NCBI RefSeq assembly: GCF_014180715.1
Contig: NZ_JACEFC010000031.1
Location: 1 to 40,748 of the forward strand
Origin: Nocardioides stalactiti
GTDB taxonomy: Bacteria > Actinomycetota > Actinomycetes > Propionibacteriales > Nocardioidaceae
Length of the DNA: 40,748 nucleotides
Direction of reading: 5' to 3'
The translations under genes and the position numbers were made by a program. This document shows, piece after piece, positions 8,207 through 16,415 of the stretch (position 1 is its first letter; the number at the start of each line of letters is the position of its first letter). Below the pieces are notes generated by a model. That model was not told the origin of the DNA and made no database searches. It saw nothing but the letters and a program-made list of their open reading frames with translations.

Positions 8207-9106
8207 ATGCAGCAGCCAACGCTAGTGGACGCCGGAACGGTCACGATCGCCTACGAGACCTTCGGGTCCGCCGACGACCCCGCGATCGTCCTCGTCATGG
8301 GCATCGGCTCGCAGATGATCGTGTGGCCCGACGCCTTCTGCCAGGAGATCGCCGAGGCGGGCTTCCACGTCGTGCGCTTCGACAACCGCGACATCGGGCT
8401 CTCGACGCACCTGCACGACGCGGGCACGCCGGACCTGATGGCCCTGCTCGGCGGGCAGCAGACCGACGTCCCCTACGTCCTGGCCGACATGGCTGCCGAC
8501 ACGTTGGGCCTGCTCGACGCCCTCGGACTCGAGCGGGTCCACCTCGTCGGCCTGTCGATGGGCGGCATGATCGCCCAGCAGTTCGCCCTCGACCACCCGC
8601 AGCGGCTGATCAGCCTCACCTCGGTGATGTCGACCCCCGCCGCCAACGTCGGGAAGCCCACGCCGGAGGCGCAGACCGCGCTGCTCTCGCCCGCGCCTCG
8701 CTCACAGGAGGACGCCGGCCGCCACACGATCGAGATCTACCGGGCGATCGGCTCGACGGCGTACCCGCACGACGAGGAGTGGCTGCGCTCGATCGGCGAG
8801 GAGTCCTACCGCCGTGCCAGCGACCCCGCCGGATTCGTGCGCCAGCTCGCCGCGCTGCTCGTCTCCCCCGACCGCCGCCCCGGCCTGCGCGACCTCATGG
8901 TCCCGACCCTGGTGCTCCACGGCGACGTCGACCCGCTCATCACGCTCGAGGGCGGCGAGGAGACCGCGGCCGCGGTCCCCGGCTCCCGCCTCGTCGTCTA
9001 CCCGGGGATGGGCCACGACCTTCCTCGCGAGCTGTGGCCGGCGCTCGTCGGCGAGATCACCGACCACGCGTGCCGCGCCGAGAAGTCCGCCGAGCAGGAG
9101 GCCTGA
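8207..9106 (+). CDS. Alpha/beta hydrolase
   Basis: A 299-aa hydrolase with an intact triad: Ser117 in GLSMGG, Asp242 in HGDVDPLI and His270 in GMGHDLP. The oxyanion segment is VMGIGSQMIVW, and FDNRDIGLST before the elbow is typical of the aclacinomycin-methylesterase-like (RdmC) branch. The protein is cytosolic, with no signal peptide. It could cleave an ester, lactone or thioester. One base separates its stop from the ATG of the thioesterase gene, so the two are probably translationally coupled. The operator at 8179 lies just upstream. Confidence 0.88.
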   Translation: MQQPTLVDAGTVTIAYETFGSADDPAIVLVMGIGSQMIVWPDAFCQEIAEAGFHVVRFDNRDIGLSTHLHDAGTPDLMALLGGQQTDVPYVLADMAADTLGLLDALGLERVHLVGLSMGGMIAQQFALDHPQRLISLTSVMSTPAANVGKPTPEAQTALLSPAPRSQEDAGRHTIEIYRAIGSTAYPHDEEWLRSIGEESYRRASDPAGFVRQLAALLVSPDRRPGLRDLMVPTLVLHGDVDPLITLEGGEETAAAVPGSRLVVYPGMGHDLPRELWPALVGEITDHACRAEKSAEQEA

Positions 9107-9107
9107 C

Positions 9108-9572
9108 ATGGAGCCCATCACCACCCCCGAAGCCGCGACCGAGAACATGCACACGGTGATCCCGATCGTCGGCGCGATGGGCATCAGGATCCTCGACGCC
9201 GGTCCCGGCCACGCGACGGTGGAGCTGCCGGCCGGCCCCAACGGCAACCACTTCGGCGTGCTGTACGCCGGCTCGCTGTTCACCGCGGCCGAGGTGCTGG
9301 GCGGGATCATCCCGCAGGCGTCCTTCGACCTCCAGGGCGAGCTGGCCGGCTTCGTGCCGCTGGTGAAGAAGGCCGAGATCAGCTTCCTGCGGCCTGGCCT
9401 CGGCGACGTCCGGGCCACCGCCACGGTCGCCGCCGAGGAGATCGAGCGGGTGCGTCAGGAGGCGCTGGCGACGGGCAAGTCGGAGTTCGTCGTCGAGGCC
9501 GAGATCACCGACGCCCAAGGCACGGTCGTCGCGACCACCCGGGCACTCAACCAGCTGCGCAAGCTGGGCTGA
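9108..9572 (+). CDS. Hotdog-fold thioesterase-like protein (DUF4442/PaaI type)
   Basis: A 154-aa protein with the single-hotdog pattern. GIRILDAGPGHATVELP is the first strand pair; GNHFGVLYAGSLFTAAEVLGGII is the central helix, with Asn-His-x-Gly and the G(S/T)LF...E arrangement where PaaI-type enzymes place catalytic residues; KKAEISFLRPGLGDVRATATV is the next strand block. It probably hydrolyses acyl-CoA esters. It starts 1 nt after the hydrolase stop (TGACATG), with an SD-like GAGGAGG inside the end of the upstream gene. It may act on the same pathway intermediate as the hydrolase. Confidence 0.8.
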   Translation: MEPITTPEAATENMHTVIPIVGAMGIRILDAGPGHATVELPAGPNGNHFGVLYAGSLFTAAEVLGGIIPQASFDLQGELAGFVPLVKKAEISFLRPGLGDVRATATVAAEEIERVRQEALATGKSEFVVEAEITDAQGTVVATTRALNQLRKLG

Positions 9573-9582
9573 GGAGACTCAG
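9569..9582. terminator. Palindrome at convergent stop codons
   Basis: CTGAG-GAGA-CTCAG holds the TGA of the plus-strand thioesterase and the TGA of the minus-strand small protein. The stem is only 5 bp, so termination is weakly supported. The same arrangement recurs at other convergent junctions in the window. Confidence 0.3.
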
Positions 9583-9794
9583 GCCGCCTCGGCGAACGCG
9601 ATCTCCGGGGCGTGCTGGCCGCGACCCGGGTGCGAGCGCTCCTTGACGGCGGCCAGGCGGGTGGCCAGCTCGTCCTTGCGTCCGGAGCCGAACAGGTCGG
9701 CGATCCAGCCGAAGGTGGCCGTGAGGAGCGGGACCCAGATCGGCAGCATCATGAAGACGAACAGGGGGACCAGGGTGTTGAGAGCATCGCGCAT
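9579..9794 (-). CDS. Small single-pass membrane protein, 71 aa
   Basis: The protein starts MRDALNTLVPLFVFMMLPIW and has one clear hydrophobic span of about 25 residues (roughly 7-33). A charged helix of about 35 residues follows (GSGRKDELATRLAAVKERS). The ATG at 9794 is preceded by GAGGGC, a close SD; the open frame further upstream runs into the PucR promoter region. I do not recognise a family. The layout suggests a membrane-anchored cytoplasmic tail or a small partner protein. Function unknown. Confidence 0.6.
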   Translation of the reverse strand: MRDALNTLVPLFVFMMLPIWVPLLTATFGWIADLFGSGRKDELATRLAAVKERSHPGRGQHAPEIAFAEAA

Positions 9795-9860
9795 GCCCTC
9801 AGTGTTCGTCGAAGGAGGCGGCCCGATCTCGTCCACGACGACCAAGATCCGGATGCTCTT

Positions 9861-9876
9861 TTGTGCCGCCGCACAA
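9861..9876. promoter_or_regulatory. Inverted repeat upstream of the PucR-type regulator
   Basis: TTGTGC-CGCC-GCACAA is a perfect 6-bp-arm inverted repeat located 16-31 nt upstream of the -10 element for the regulator gene. Autoregulation is possible. Confidence 0.45.
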
Positions 9877-9891
9877 CGGTCCCCTACCCGC

Positions 9892-9897
9892 TAGGTT
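9892..9897 (+). promoter_or_regulatory. -10 element, leaderless start of the PucR-type gene
   Basis: TAGGTT fits the actinobacterial TANNNT -10 and lies exactly 6 nt before the GTG at 9904, so transcription should begin at or next to the start codon. No SD is visible. Confidence 0.55.
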
Positions 9898-9903
9898 CGT
9901 CCC

Positions 9904-11133
9904 GTGGGATCGACCAGGCCGCCCGGCATCGACGCCTGGCTGGAGACGTTCGTCGCTCGTGAGTCGCAGGTCGACGTGCTCGACGGGTGGGTCGAACGGG
10001 TGGTCGTACCCGTCCTGGCGGAGAACCAGGAGGTCGCCGACGACCCGTCGCTGTCGCGGATGGTCGCCGCGGCGGTCCGCGCCCACTGGCTCGCCTTCCT
10101 GGCGAGCCTCCAGGCCGAGGACGCCGAGCACCACCTGGTGCGACCGGCCGCCGAGGTCGCCGTCGAGCTCGCGCGCCAGCGCCATCCGGCGACCCTGCTC
10201 TTCCGGATCTATCGGGTCGCGCAGCAGGCGGTGTGGGACTACGCGACCACGGTGACCGCCTCGCTCGAGGGGTTCGACGTCGACCCCGCCGCCGTGCTCG
10301 TCTACTTCTGGGACCGGGCCAGCCGGTGGCTCGACGCGTCGGTCGAGAAGTCCGTCGACCTGTTCCAGGCGGAGGCCGACCGACAGCGCCAGGGCGCGGT
10401 CGCCCAACGGCTCGACGCGGTGCGCGACATCCTGGCGGGACGGGGCACCGACCCCAAGGAGCTGTCGGCGCGGCTCGGGGGACACCCGATGTCGGGCTTC
10501 CACACGGCACTCGTGCTCCACACCGACGACGTCGACAACGTCCCGGACCTGGCTGCGGTCGCGGCCGAGCTCGCCCGACCCTTCGGGGTCCGACCCCTCG
10601 TCGCCCACCCGGGCGGACGCGACCTGTGGGCCTGGCTCGCGACCCGCGACGTGCCCGACCTGGCGGCGCTCGGGGACCTGGCGCCCGGACCCGCACAGCG
10701 CGGCATCACCGTTGCCGTCGGCGAGCCGGCGGAGGGCGTCGGCGGCTTCCGCCTGAGCCACCACGAGGCGCGGGAGGCACAGCGGGTCGCGTTCGCGCTC
10801 ACCTCGCCCGCCGCGGTCACCCGCTATGCCGACGTGGAGCTGCTCGCGGTCATGACCGCCTCGCCCGAGGCGGCCCGCCGGTTCGTCGCGCGGACGCTCG
10901 GTCCCCTCACCGAGCCCGGCGAGACGGCCGCCCGCCTGCGCCAGACCCTGGGCGCCCTGCTCGCCGCGGGAAGCGTGGACGAGGCGGCGACCCGGCTCTC
11001 GGTGCACAAGAACACCATCCGCTACCGGGTCAACCAGGCCGAGGAGCTGCTCGGACGACGCGCCTACGACGCGCCGACCGAGACCGAGCTCGCGCTGCGG
11101 TACCACGAGGCGTTCCTCGCCGGACCGGCCTGA
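9904..11133 (+). CDS. PucR/CdaR-type transcriptional regulator
   Basis: A 409-aa protein. The first ~180 residues are helical (LFRIYRVAQQAVWDYATT; ASRWLDASVEKSVDLFQAEADRQRQ), like the RsbT co-antagonist-type N-terminal domain of many actinobacterial PucR regulators. A central GGDEF-like alpha/beta region follows. The C-terminal helix-turn-helix is SVDEAATRLSVHKNTIRYRVNQAEELLG (residues 356-383), which is diagnostic for the PucR C-terminal domain. Such proteins usually activate nearby catabolic genes; the target here is unknown. GTG was chosen because TAGGTT lies 6 nt upstream and nothing conserved precedes it. Convergent with the TetR gene. Confidence 0.87.
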   Translation: MGSTRPPGIDAWLETFVARESQVDVLDGWVERVVVPVLAENQEVADDPSLSRMVAAAVRAHWLAFLASLQAEDAEHHLVRPAAEVAVELARQRHPATLLFRIYRVAQQAVWDYATTVTASLEGFDVDPAAVLVYFWDRASRWLDASVEKSVDLFQAEADRQRQGAVAQRLDAVRDILAGRGTDPKELSARLGGHPMSGFHTALVLHTDDVDNVPDLAAVAAELARPFGVRPLVAHPGGRDLWAWLATRDVPDLAALGDLAPGPAQRGITVAVGEPAEGVGGFRLSHHEAREAQRVAFALTSPAAVTRYADVELLAVMTASPEAARRFVARTLGPLTEPGETAARLRQTLGALLAAGSVDEAATRLSVHKNTIRYRVNQAEELLGRRAYDAPTETELALRYHEAFLAGPA

Positions 11134-11170
11134 CCGGTCGTCGGTTCACCTGACCGTTCGCCGGTTCACG
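11131..11170. repeat. Imperfect 20-bp tandem duplication at a convergent gene junction
   Basis: Copies at 11131-11150 and 11151-11170 match at 17 of 20 bases by eye (TGACCGGTCGTCGGTTCACC and TGACCGTTCGCCGGTTCACG). The first begins at the stop codon of the PucR gene and the second reaches the stop of the TetR gene. Confidence 0.6.
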
Positions 11171-11756
11171 TGCGTTCGCTGCCGAGGAGGGGCAGCAGGT
11201 ACTGGGTGGCGAACGCACGGGTCGCGGCGTCGTCGTGCATCGGGATCCGGCCATCCGGCGCGAGGACCAGGCTGAGCGCGAGGCGTCCCTGGATCTCGGC
11301 GACGATCTCGGCGTCGACGCCGAGGTAACGGCCCTCCGACTGGTGGCGGCGGATGAAAAGAGCGAGGTAGTCGCGGACAGCGGCCATGATCTGGTCGGCC
11401 AGCTCGCCCGGGTGGACCGCCTCGCCGTCCAGGTCGCCGTCCCCGCGCATCAGGCGCACCAGGAACGGGCGGTCGGCGATGGCGTGCGCGAAGGCCGTGA
11501 ATCCCACGGCGACCTGCGCCTCGACCGTCTCCTCGCGCTCGATCGCCGCATCGACCTCGCCGATGACGCGCTCCGCCTCACGTATCAGCACCGCCTCGAC
11601 CAGGTGGGCCTTGCGCGGGAACCGGCGATAGACGGTAGCGACGCCGAGACCGGCCGCGTCGGCGATCTGGTTCATCGTCGTACGACGGGTGCCGCCCTCG
11701 GCGAGCTCGACCAGCGCGGCGTCGAGGATCCGCTCGATGCTGGTGTCGATGCTCAC
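11166..11756 (-). CDS. TetR family transcriptional repressor
   Basis: A 196-aa protein. The N-terminal helix-turn-helix is TTMNQIADAAGLGVATVYRRFPRKAHLVEAVL (about residues 27-58), which matches the TetR consensus closely. The C-terminal part is the helical ligand domain. It is divergent from the ALDH-SDR-P450-DUF2236 operon, with a long inverted repeat between, so it is the likely local repressor of that operon and of itself. On its strand TAGGGT lies 6 nt before the GTG start, giving a leaderless start. The ligand is unknown; an oxidised lipid or acyl-CoA would fit the operon. Confidence 0.9.
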   Translation of the reverse strand: MSIDTSIERILDAALVELAEGGTRRTTMNQIADAAGLGVATVYRRFPRKAHLVEAVLIREAERVIGEVDAAIEREETVEAQVAVGFTAFAHAIADRPFLVRLMRGDGDLDGEAVHPGELADQIMAAVRDYLALFIRRHQSEGRYLGVDAEIVAEIQGRLALSLVLAPDGRIPMHDDAATRAFATQYLLPLLGSERT

Positions 11757-11786
11757 AGAAGAACCCTAGCGGCTCTCTGCGGTCGA

Positions 11787-11813
11787 TGATAGATTCCGAA
11801 CACGTTTCTATCA
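11787..11813. promoter_or_regulatory. TetR operator candidate before the ALDH operon
   Basis: TGATAGA (11787-11793) and TCTATCA (11807-11813) are perfect 7-bp arms of a 27-nt inverted repeat, with an extra C-G pair inside. It lies in the divergent gap between the TetR gene and the ALDH operon and overlaps the -10-like TAGATT (11790-11795) of the operon. Confidence 0.65.
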
Positions 11814-11832
11814 CCTCAATGGGGAGGTCCTC

Positions 11833-13215
11833 GTGGCCGCTGCATCCGCCGAGGAGCTGGTCCGCCGGCTCAGGACGACGTTCGAGAGCGGTCGCACCCG
11901 CGACCTCGACTGGCGACGCGAGCAGCTCGCAGCCCTGTCCCAGATGCTGCGTGACAACGAGGAGGACCTCCTCGCCGCCCTCGCCCAGGACCTCGGCAAG
12001 CCGCGCTGGGAGGCCTGGGCCGGCGACATCGCGGCGTCCGCGAGCGAAGCCGACCACCTGCGCAAGAAGCTGGGCGGGTGGGCCAAGGACACCGGCATCC
12101 GGGTCCCGATCGCCTTCCGCCCCGCCCGCGCCGCGATCACCTACCAGCCGCGCGGCGTCGTCCTCGTCATCGCGCCGTGGAACTACCCGGTCTACCTGCT
12201 CGCCACTCCCCTGGCGGCCGCCCTGGCCGCCGGCAACGCGGTCGTCTGCAAGCCCTCCGAGCTCGCCCCGGCGACCTCGGCCCTCATCACGCGGCTCGCC
12301 GGTGAGTACCTCGACCCCCAGGCGATCACCTTCGTCGAGGGCGGCGTCGAGGAGACCACCGACCTGCTGGCGCAGAAGTGGGACCACATCCTCTACACGG
12401 GCAACGGCACCGTCGGCCGGGTCGTCGCGGCCGCCGCGGCCCGGCACCTCACGCCGACCACGCTCGAGCTCGGCGGCAAGAGCCCCGCCATCGTCCACAA
12501 GGACGCCAACCTCAAGCAGGCGGCGAGCCGGATCGCGTTCGCCAAGTGGTCCAACGCCGGCCAGACCTGCATCGCGGTCGACCACGTGTGGGTCCACCAC
12601 GACGTGCACGACGAGCTCGTCGAGCGGCTCGCGACCGAGATCCGCGAGCGGTACGGCGACGACCCCCGTCAGAGCGCGGACTTCGGGCGGATCGTCAACG
12701 AGCGGCACGCCGAGCGGGTCAAGGCCCTCCTCGACGGCGGCGGCTACGACGAGGTCGCCGTCGGCGGCCAGGTCGACGTCGCGGCCCGTTACATCGCGCC
12801 GACGGTCGTCACCGGCGTCAAGCCCGACGCCGCGCTGATGGGCGAGGAGATCTTCGGGCCGGTGCTGCCGGTCCTCGGGTTCGACGACCTCAGCGAGCCG
12901 ATCGCGCACATCAACGCGAGCGACCACCCGCTCGCGCTCTACGTGTTCTCGCGCCGCAACGGCGACCACGTGCTCGACCGCACCACGTCGGGCGGCGCCT
13001 GCGTCAACGACACGATGCTCCACATCTTCCCGCCCGACCTGCCGTTCGGCGGGGTGGGCGAGAGCGGCTACGGGGCCTACCACGGCAAGTGGGGCTTCGA
13101 GACCTTCAGCCACCGGCGTTCGATCTATCGCCGCCCCGGCTTCTTCGTCGAGTCGGCGCTCACCAAGGCGCCGTACACCGCCATCAAGGAGCGCGTCGCG
13201 CGCTTCGTCTACTGA
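11833..13215 (+). CDS. Aldehyde dehydrogenase, class 3-like (fatty/aromatic aldehyde)
   Basis: A 460-aa NAD(P)-dependent aldehyde dehydrogenase. Catalytic residues are intact: Asn116 in PWNYP, Glu212 in LELGGKSP and Cys246 in NAGQTC. The length (~460), RIVNERHAERVKALLDGG and the C-terminal PYTAIKERVARFVY point to the ALDH3 branch, which oxidises fatty, aromatic or terpenoid aldehydes to acids. It starts at GTG with a good SD (GGGGAGG, 11821-11827). It is the first gene of a tightly packed operon with the SDR, P450 and DUF2236 genes, suggesting it performs the last step of alcohol-aldehyde-acid oxidation. Confidence 0.92.
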   Translation: MAAASAEELVRRLRTTFESGRTRDLDWRREQLAALSQMLRDNEEDLLAALAQDLGKPRWEAWAGDIAASASEADHLRKKLGGWAKDTGIRVPIAFRPARAAITYQPRGVVLVIAPWNYPVYLLATPLAAALAAGNAVVCKPSELAPATSALITRLAGEYLDPQAITFVEGGVEETTDLLAQKWDHILYTGNGTVGRVVAAAAARHLTPTTLELGGKSPAIVHKDANLKQAASRIAFAKWSNAGQTCIAVDHVWVHHDVHDELVERLATEIRERYGDDPRQSADFGRIVNERHAERVKALLDGGGYDEVAVGGQVDVAARYIAPTVVTGVKPDAALMGEEIFGPVLPVLGFDDLSEPIAHINASDHPLALYVFSRRNGDHVLDRTTSGGACVNDTMLHIFPPDLPFGGVGESGYGAYHGKWGFETFSHRRSIYRRPGFFVESALTKAPYTAIKERVARFVY

Positions 13216-13228
13216 GGGAGAACTGAAC

Positions 13229-14065
13229 ATGAGCAACCGACTCGACGGCCGCGTCATCGCCATCACCGGTGCCGGTCGCGGCATCGGCGCCGCCACCGCC
13301 ACCGCCCTCACCCGCGAGGGCGCCCGGGTGGCGATCGGCGACATCGACCTCGACATCGCCAAGGCCACCGCGGAGCGGATCGGCGGCGAGACCCTCGCCC
13401 TGCCGCTCGACGTCACCTCCCCCGAGAGCGTCAAGGACTTCATGGACACCGTCGAGTCGACCCTCGGGCCGATCGACGTCTACATCAACAACGCCGGCGT
13501 GATGCCCCTCGCGACGTTGCTCGGTGAGGACGACACGGTGATCGACCGGATCTTCGCGATCAACACCCTCGCCGTGATCCACGGGACCCGCGAGGCGGCC
13601 CGGCGGATGCTGCCGCGGGGCCGGGGCCACATCGTCAACGTGGCGTCGACCGCCGGCAAGGCCGGCGTCGCCGGCAGCGCGACCTACTGCGCGTCGAAGG
13701 CAGCCGTGGTGCAGTACACCGAGGGCGCCTACGCCGAGCTCCACGACCAGGGACTCGAGTTCACCGTCGTCATGCCCGGCATCACCCGCACCGAGCTGAC
13801 CGACGGGGTCGAGGACATGCCGGGCTTCCGGGCGATCACCCCCGAGTCGGTCGCGGAGGCGATCACCGAGGCCGTCGTCAAGCCGCGCTTCGAGGTCTAC
13901 GTGCCGAAGTCCGCGCGCACGATCCTGAACGTCACCCGACTCCTCCCCTTCGGCGCCGGTCAGTGGATGGCCAAGCGGATGGGCGTCGACCACGTCTTCC
14001 TGGACGCCCTCGAGCGGCCCGAGCGCACCGCGTACGAGACCCGGGCCAAGGGCGGCGCCCTGTGA
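13229..14065 (+). CDS. Short-chain dehydrogenase/reductase (SDR)
   Basis: A 278-aa classical SDR. It has the cofactor loop TGAGRGIG (13-20), Asp38 at the end of the second strand (suggesting NAD preference), NNAG (87-90), and the catalytic Ser140, Tyr153 and Lys157 (YCASK). The C-terminal ~40 residues (LLPFGAGQWMAKRMGVDHVFLD) resemble the membrane-associating tail of mycobacterial-type SDRs that act on lipids. An SD (GGGAG) precedes the ATG, 13 nt after the ALDH stop. Its stop overlaps the P450 start as GTGA. It probably oxidises an alcohol or reduces a ketone in the same route as the P450. Confidence 0.92.
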   Translation: MSNRLDGRVIAITGAGRGIGAATATALTREGARVAIGDIDLDIAKATAERIGGETLALPLDVTSPESVKDFMDTVESTLGPIDVYINNAGVMPLATLLGEDDTVIDRIFAINTLAVIHGTREAARRMLPRGRGHIVNVASTAGKAGVAGSATYCASKAAVVQYTEGAYAELHDQGLEFTVVMPGITRTELTDGVEDMPGFRAITPESVAEAITEAVVKPRFEVYVPKSARTILNVTRLLPFGAGQWMAKRMGVDHVFLDALERPERTAYETRAKGGAL

Positions 14066-15522
14066 TCACCAAGGCGGCGCTCAAGAAGCCGGCCCTGAAG
14101 AAGCCGACGCTCCTCCACTTCCCCGGCGACTTCGTGCTCTCCGCCGCCCAGGAACGGATCGGCACCACGCCGGTCCCGCTCGCCACGCCTCCTGCCGGCA
14201 GCGGACTGAAGCCGGTGATGGGCGAGACCGGCCTGCCCGTGGTGGGCAAGGCGCTCCAGATGATCCGGGAGGGCTGGCACACCGCCGGCGAGATGCGAGC
14301 CAAGTACGGCGAGGTCTTCTGGGTGCGGGCGTTCGGCACCGACGTGGTCATGGCGATCGGTCCGGACGCCGCCCAGGAGATCCTCCAGAACAAGGACAAG
14401 GTCTACTCGCAGTCCGGCTGGGAGTACTTCATCGGGCCGTTCTTCAACCGCGGCCTGATGCTGCTCGACGGCCAGGAGCACCTCCTGCACCGCCGGATCA
14501 TGCAGGAGGCGTTCACCCGACCCCGGCTCGAGGCCTACCAGGACCGCGTGGACGCGATCATCGACCGGGTCGTGCCGGCCTGGCCCACCGACGAGCCGAT
14601 GCTGATGTATCCCGCAGTGAAGTCGCTGTCGCTCGACGTCGCCACCGAGATCTTCATGGGCGCCGAGCCGAACGCGGAGATGCAGGCCCTCACCCAGGCG
14701 TTCATCGACGCCGTTCGCGCCGGCACCGGCATCATCCGCGGCGCGGTCCCGCTGCTGCCGACCCGATGGAACAAGGGCCTGGCCGGCCGCAAGGTCCTCG
14801 ACGCCTACTTCCGGTCCCAGATCCCCGCGAAGCGGGCCAGTGAGGACAACGACCTGTTCGCCGCGCTCTGCCACGTGGAGACGGAGGACGGCATGAAGTT
14901 CAGCGACGACGACGTCGTCAACCACATGATCTTCCTGATGATGGCCGCGCACGACACGACGACCATCACCGCCACCGCGATGTCCTTCTACTTCGCGAAG
15001 CACCCCGAGTGGCAGGACAAGGCTCGGGCGGAGTCGCTCGCACTCGGCACGGCGACCCCGACCATCGAGGAGCTCGACAGCCTCAGCACGCTGGAGGTGG
15101 TGTTCAAGGAGGCGATGCGTCTCGTCGCCCCCGTGCCGGCGCTGGTCCGTCGGACCACCGCGGACACCAGCCTCGGCGGACACCACGTCCCCGAGGGCAC
15201 CATGGTGATCGTGGTGCCGGGTGCGTTGCACACGGTCGGCGACCACTGGATCTCGGCCGAGGAGTTCGACCCGACCCGCCACGTCGAGCCGCGCTCCGAG
15301 CAGAAGGCCCACCGCTACGGCTACGTGCCGTTCGGCGGCGGCGCGCACAAGTGCATCGGGATGGCGTTCGGCACCAACGAGGTGAAGGCGCTGATGCACA
15401 AGATCCTCACGACGTTCGAGCTCGAGATCGACCCCGACTACGAGATCGAGTGGGACAACACGTCCCTGGTCGTGCCGACCGACGACTTCCCGGTGACCCT
15501 CCGGCCGTTGGCCACCGCATGA
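14062..15522 (+). CDS. Cytochrome P450
   Basis: A 486-aa P450. The heme-binding loop is FGGGAHKC (424-431) with ligand Cys431. The K-helix ExxR is Glu350-Arg353. The I-helix oxygen-activation motif is AAHDTT, with Ala replacing the usual first Gly. The N-terminus is Lys/Pro-rich (ITKAALKKPALKKPTLL) with no membrane anchor. The start is the GTG whose GTGA overlaps the SDR stop; the open frame upstream is an SDR shadow. Its length is above the usual ~400-420 aa soluble bacterial type and nearer the CYP51/CYP120-like lipid P450s. No ferredoxin or reductase gene is adjacent, so electrons must come from elsewhere. It is probably a hydroxylase on a lipid or terpenoid substrate. Confidence 0.93.
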   Translation: MITKAALKKPALKKPTLLHFPGDFVLSAAQERIGTTPVPLATPPAGSGLKPVMGETGLPVVGKALQMIREGWHTAGEMRAKYGEVFWVRAFGTDVVMAIGPDAAQEILQNKDKVYSQSGWEYFIGPFFNRGLMLLDGQEHLLHRRIMQEAFTRPRLEAYQDRVDAIIDRVVPAWPTDEPMLMYPAVKSLSLDVATEIFMGAEPNAEMQALTQAFIDAVRAGTGIIRGAVPLLPTRWNKGLAGRKVLDAYFRSQIPAKRASEDNDLFAALCHVETEDGMKFSDDDVVNHMIFLMMAAHDTTTITATAMSFYFAKHPEWQDKARAESLALGTATPTIEELDSLSTLEVVFKEAMRLVAPVPALVRRTTADTSLGGHHVPEGTMVIVVPGALHTVGDHWISAEEFDPTRHVEPRSEQKAHRYGYVPFGGGAHKCIGMAFGTNEVKALMHKILTTFELEIDPDYEIEWDNTSLVVPTDDFPVTLRPLATA

Positions 15523-16415
15523 CCCAGGCACAGGAGATGACCCGGGTCTACGTCCCCCGGCCAGGCGAGGCGCTCGGTGCCGACTCGTTGACCTGGCGGC
15601 TGTTCGGGGACCAGCGGATGGCGCTGGCAGGGATGCGGGCCGGGCTCCTCCAGACCATGCACCCGGCCGTCGACCAGGCCCTGCGCGACCACGACTCGAC
15701 GTACTTCCAGGGTCCGATGAAGCGGATCCTGCGGTCGCTCCCCCAGATCCTCGGGGTCGTCTACGACGCCGACGCGCCCGCGACGGCAGCGCGGGTCCGG
15801 GACTACCACGTCCACCTCAAGGGCACCCTCGCCGACGGGACCCGCTACAGCGCGCTGACCCCCGAGGTCTTCTACTGGACGCACGCGACGTTCTTCGAGC
15901 TCCAGATCACCTGGCGGGAGTTCTTCGGGAAGCCGCTGTCGCTGGCCTCGAAGGAGCTGCTCTTCCAGGAGTCGCGCCAGTGGTACTCGCTCTACGGCGT
16001 CTCCGCGACCGGCACGCCGGCGACGTACGCGGAGTTCACCCAGTACTGGGACGAGATGATCGCCGAGGTACTGGTGCCGAACGCGATCGCCCGGTCGACC
16101 TTCAACCGCACGAAGAAGGGGATCTTCGGCCCCTCGCCGATCCCCCAGATCCCCGACCTGCTCTGGCGTCCGCTGTCGGACGCCCAGTTCGACGCGATGG
16201 CCTGGGTGCTCCGCGGCACCCTGCCCCCCGTCCTGCGGGACCGGATGGACCTGGAGTGGAGCAGCTTCGACGACCTCCGGCTGCGCGCGATGGGGAGCGG
16301 GATCCAGCAGAGCTTCGGCCGGCTGCCGCTCCCTGCCCGGCTGATCCCGCAGGCCCGCCAGGCGTGGCGGCGCGAGACCGGTGGCACCGGGATCGCCGCA
16401 ACCGTTGCATCGTGA
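15519..16415 (+). CDS. DUF2236 (MpaB/rubber-oxygenase-type) protein, copy A
   Basis: A 298-aa protein of the family that includes the oxygenase MpaB and latex-clearing protein Lcp (PF09995). Family signatures are RLFGDQRMALAGMRAGLLQTMHP at the N-terminus, YHVHLKGTLADGTRYSALTPE, and the central WTHATFFE with His122, the position usually conserved as His (WVHATL). Such proteins are heme-dependent oxygenases where characterised. Its ATGA overlaps the P450 stop, so the two are translationally coupled and probably act in one pathway. Of the three DUF2236 copies in the window, this is the only one that keeps the central His. The substrate is unknown. Confidence 0.85.
   Translation: MTQAQEMTRVYVPRPGEALGADSLTWRLFGDQRMALAGMRAGLLQTMHPAVDQALRDHDSTYFQGPMKRILRSLPQILGVVYDADAPATAARVRDYHVHLKGTLADGTRYSALTPEVFYWTHATFFELQITWREFFGKPLSLASKELLFQESRQWYSLYGVSATGTPATYAEFTQYWDEMIAEVLVPNAIARSTFNRTKKGIFGPSPIPQIPDLLWRPLSDAQFDAMAWVLRGTLPPVLRDRMDLEWSSFDDLRLRAMGSGIQQSFGRLPLPARLIPQARQAWRRETGGTGIAATVAS

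Noticed and set aside
5076..8225. A 1049-aa plus-strand open frame across the PhaC-like, chrA and quinone oxidoreductase genes
   Set aside because: It is Arg/Pro/Gly-rich with no domain, and three well-supported genes occupy the same DNA in other frames; this is a high-GC artefact.
11578..13449. A 623-aa minus-strand frame antisense to the aldehyde dehydrogenase
   Set aside because: The opposite strand has an intact ALDH with all catalytic residues; the antisense frame shows no motif except a shifted copy of the TetR end.
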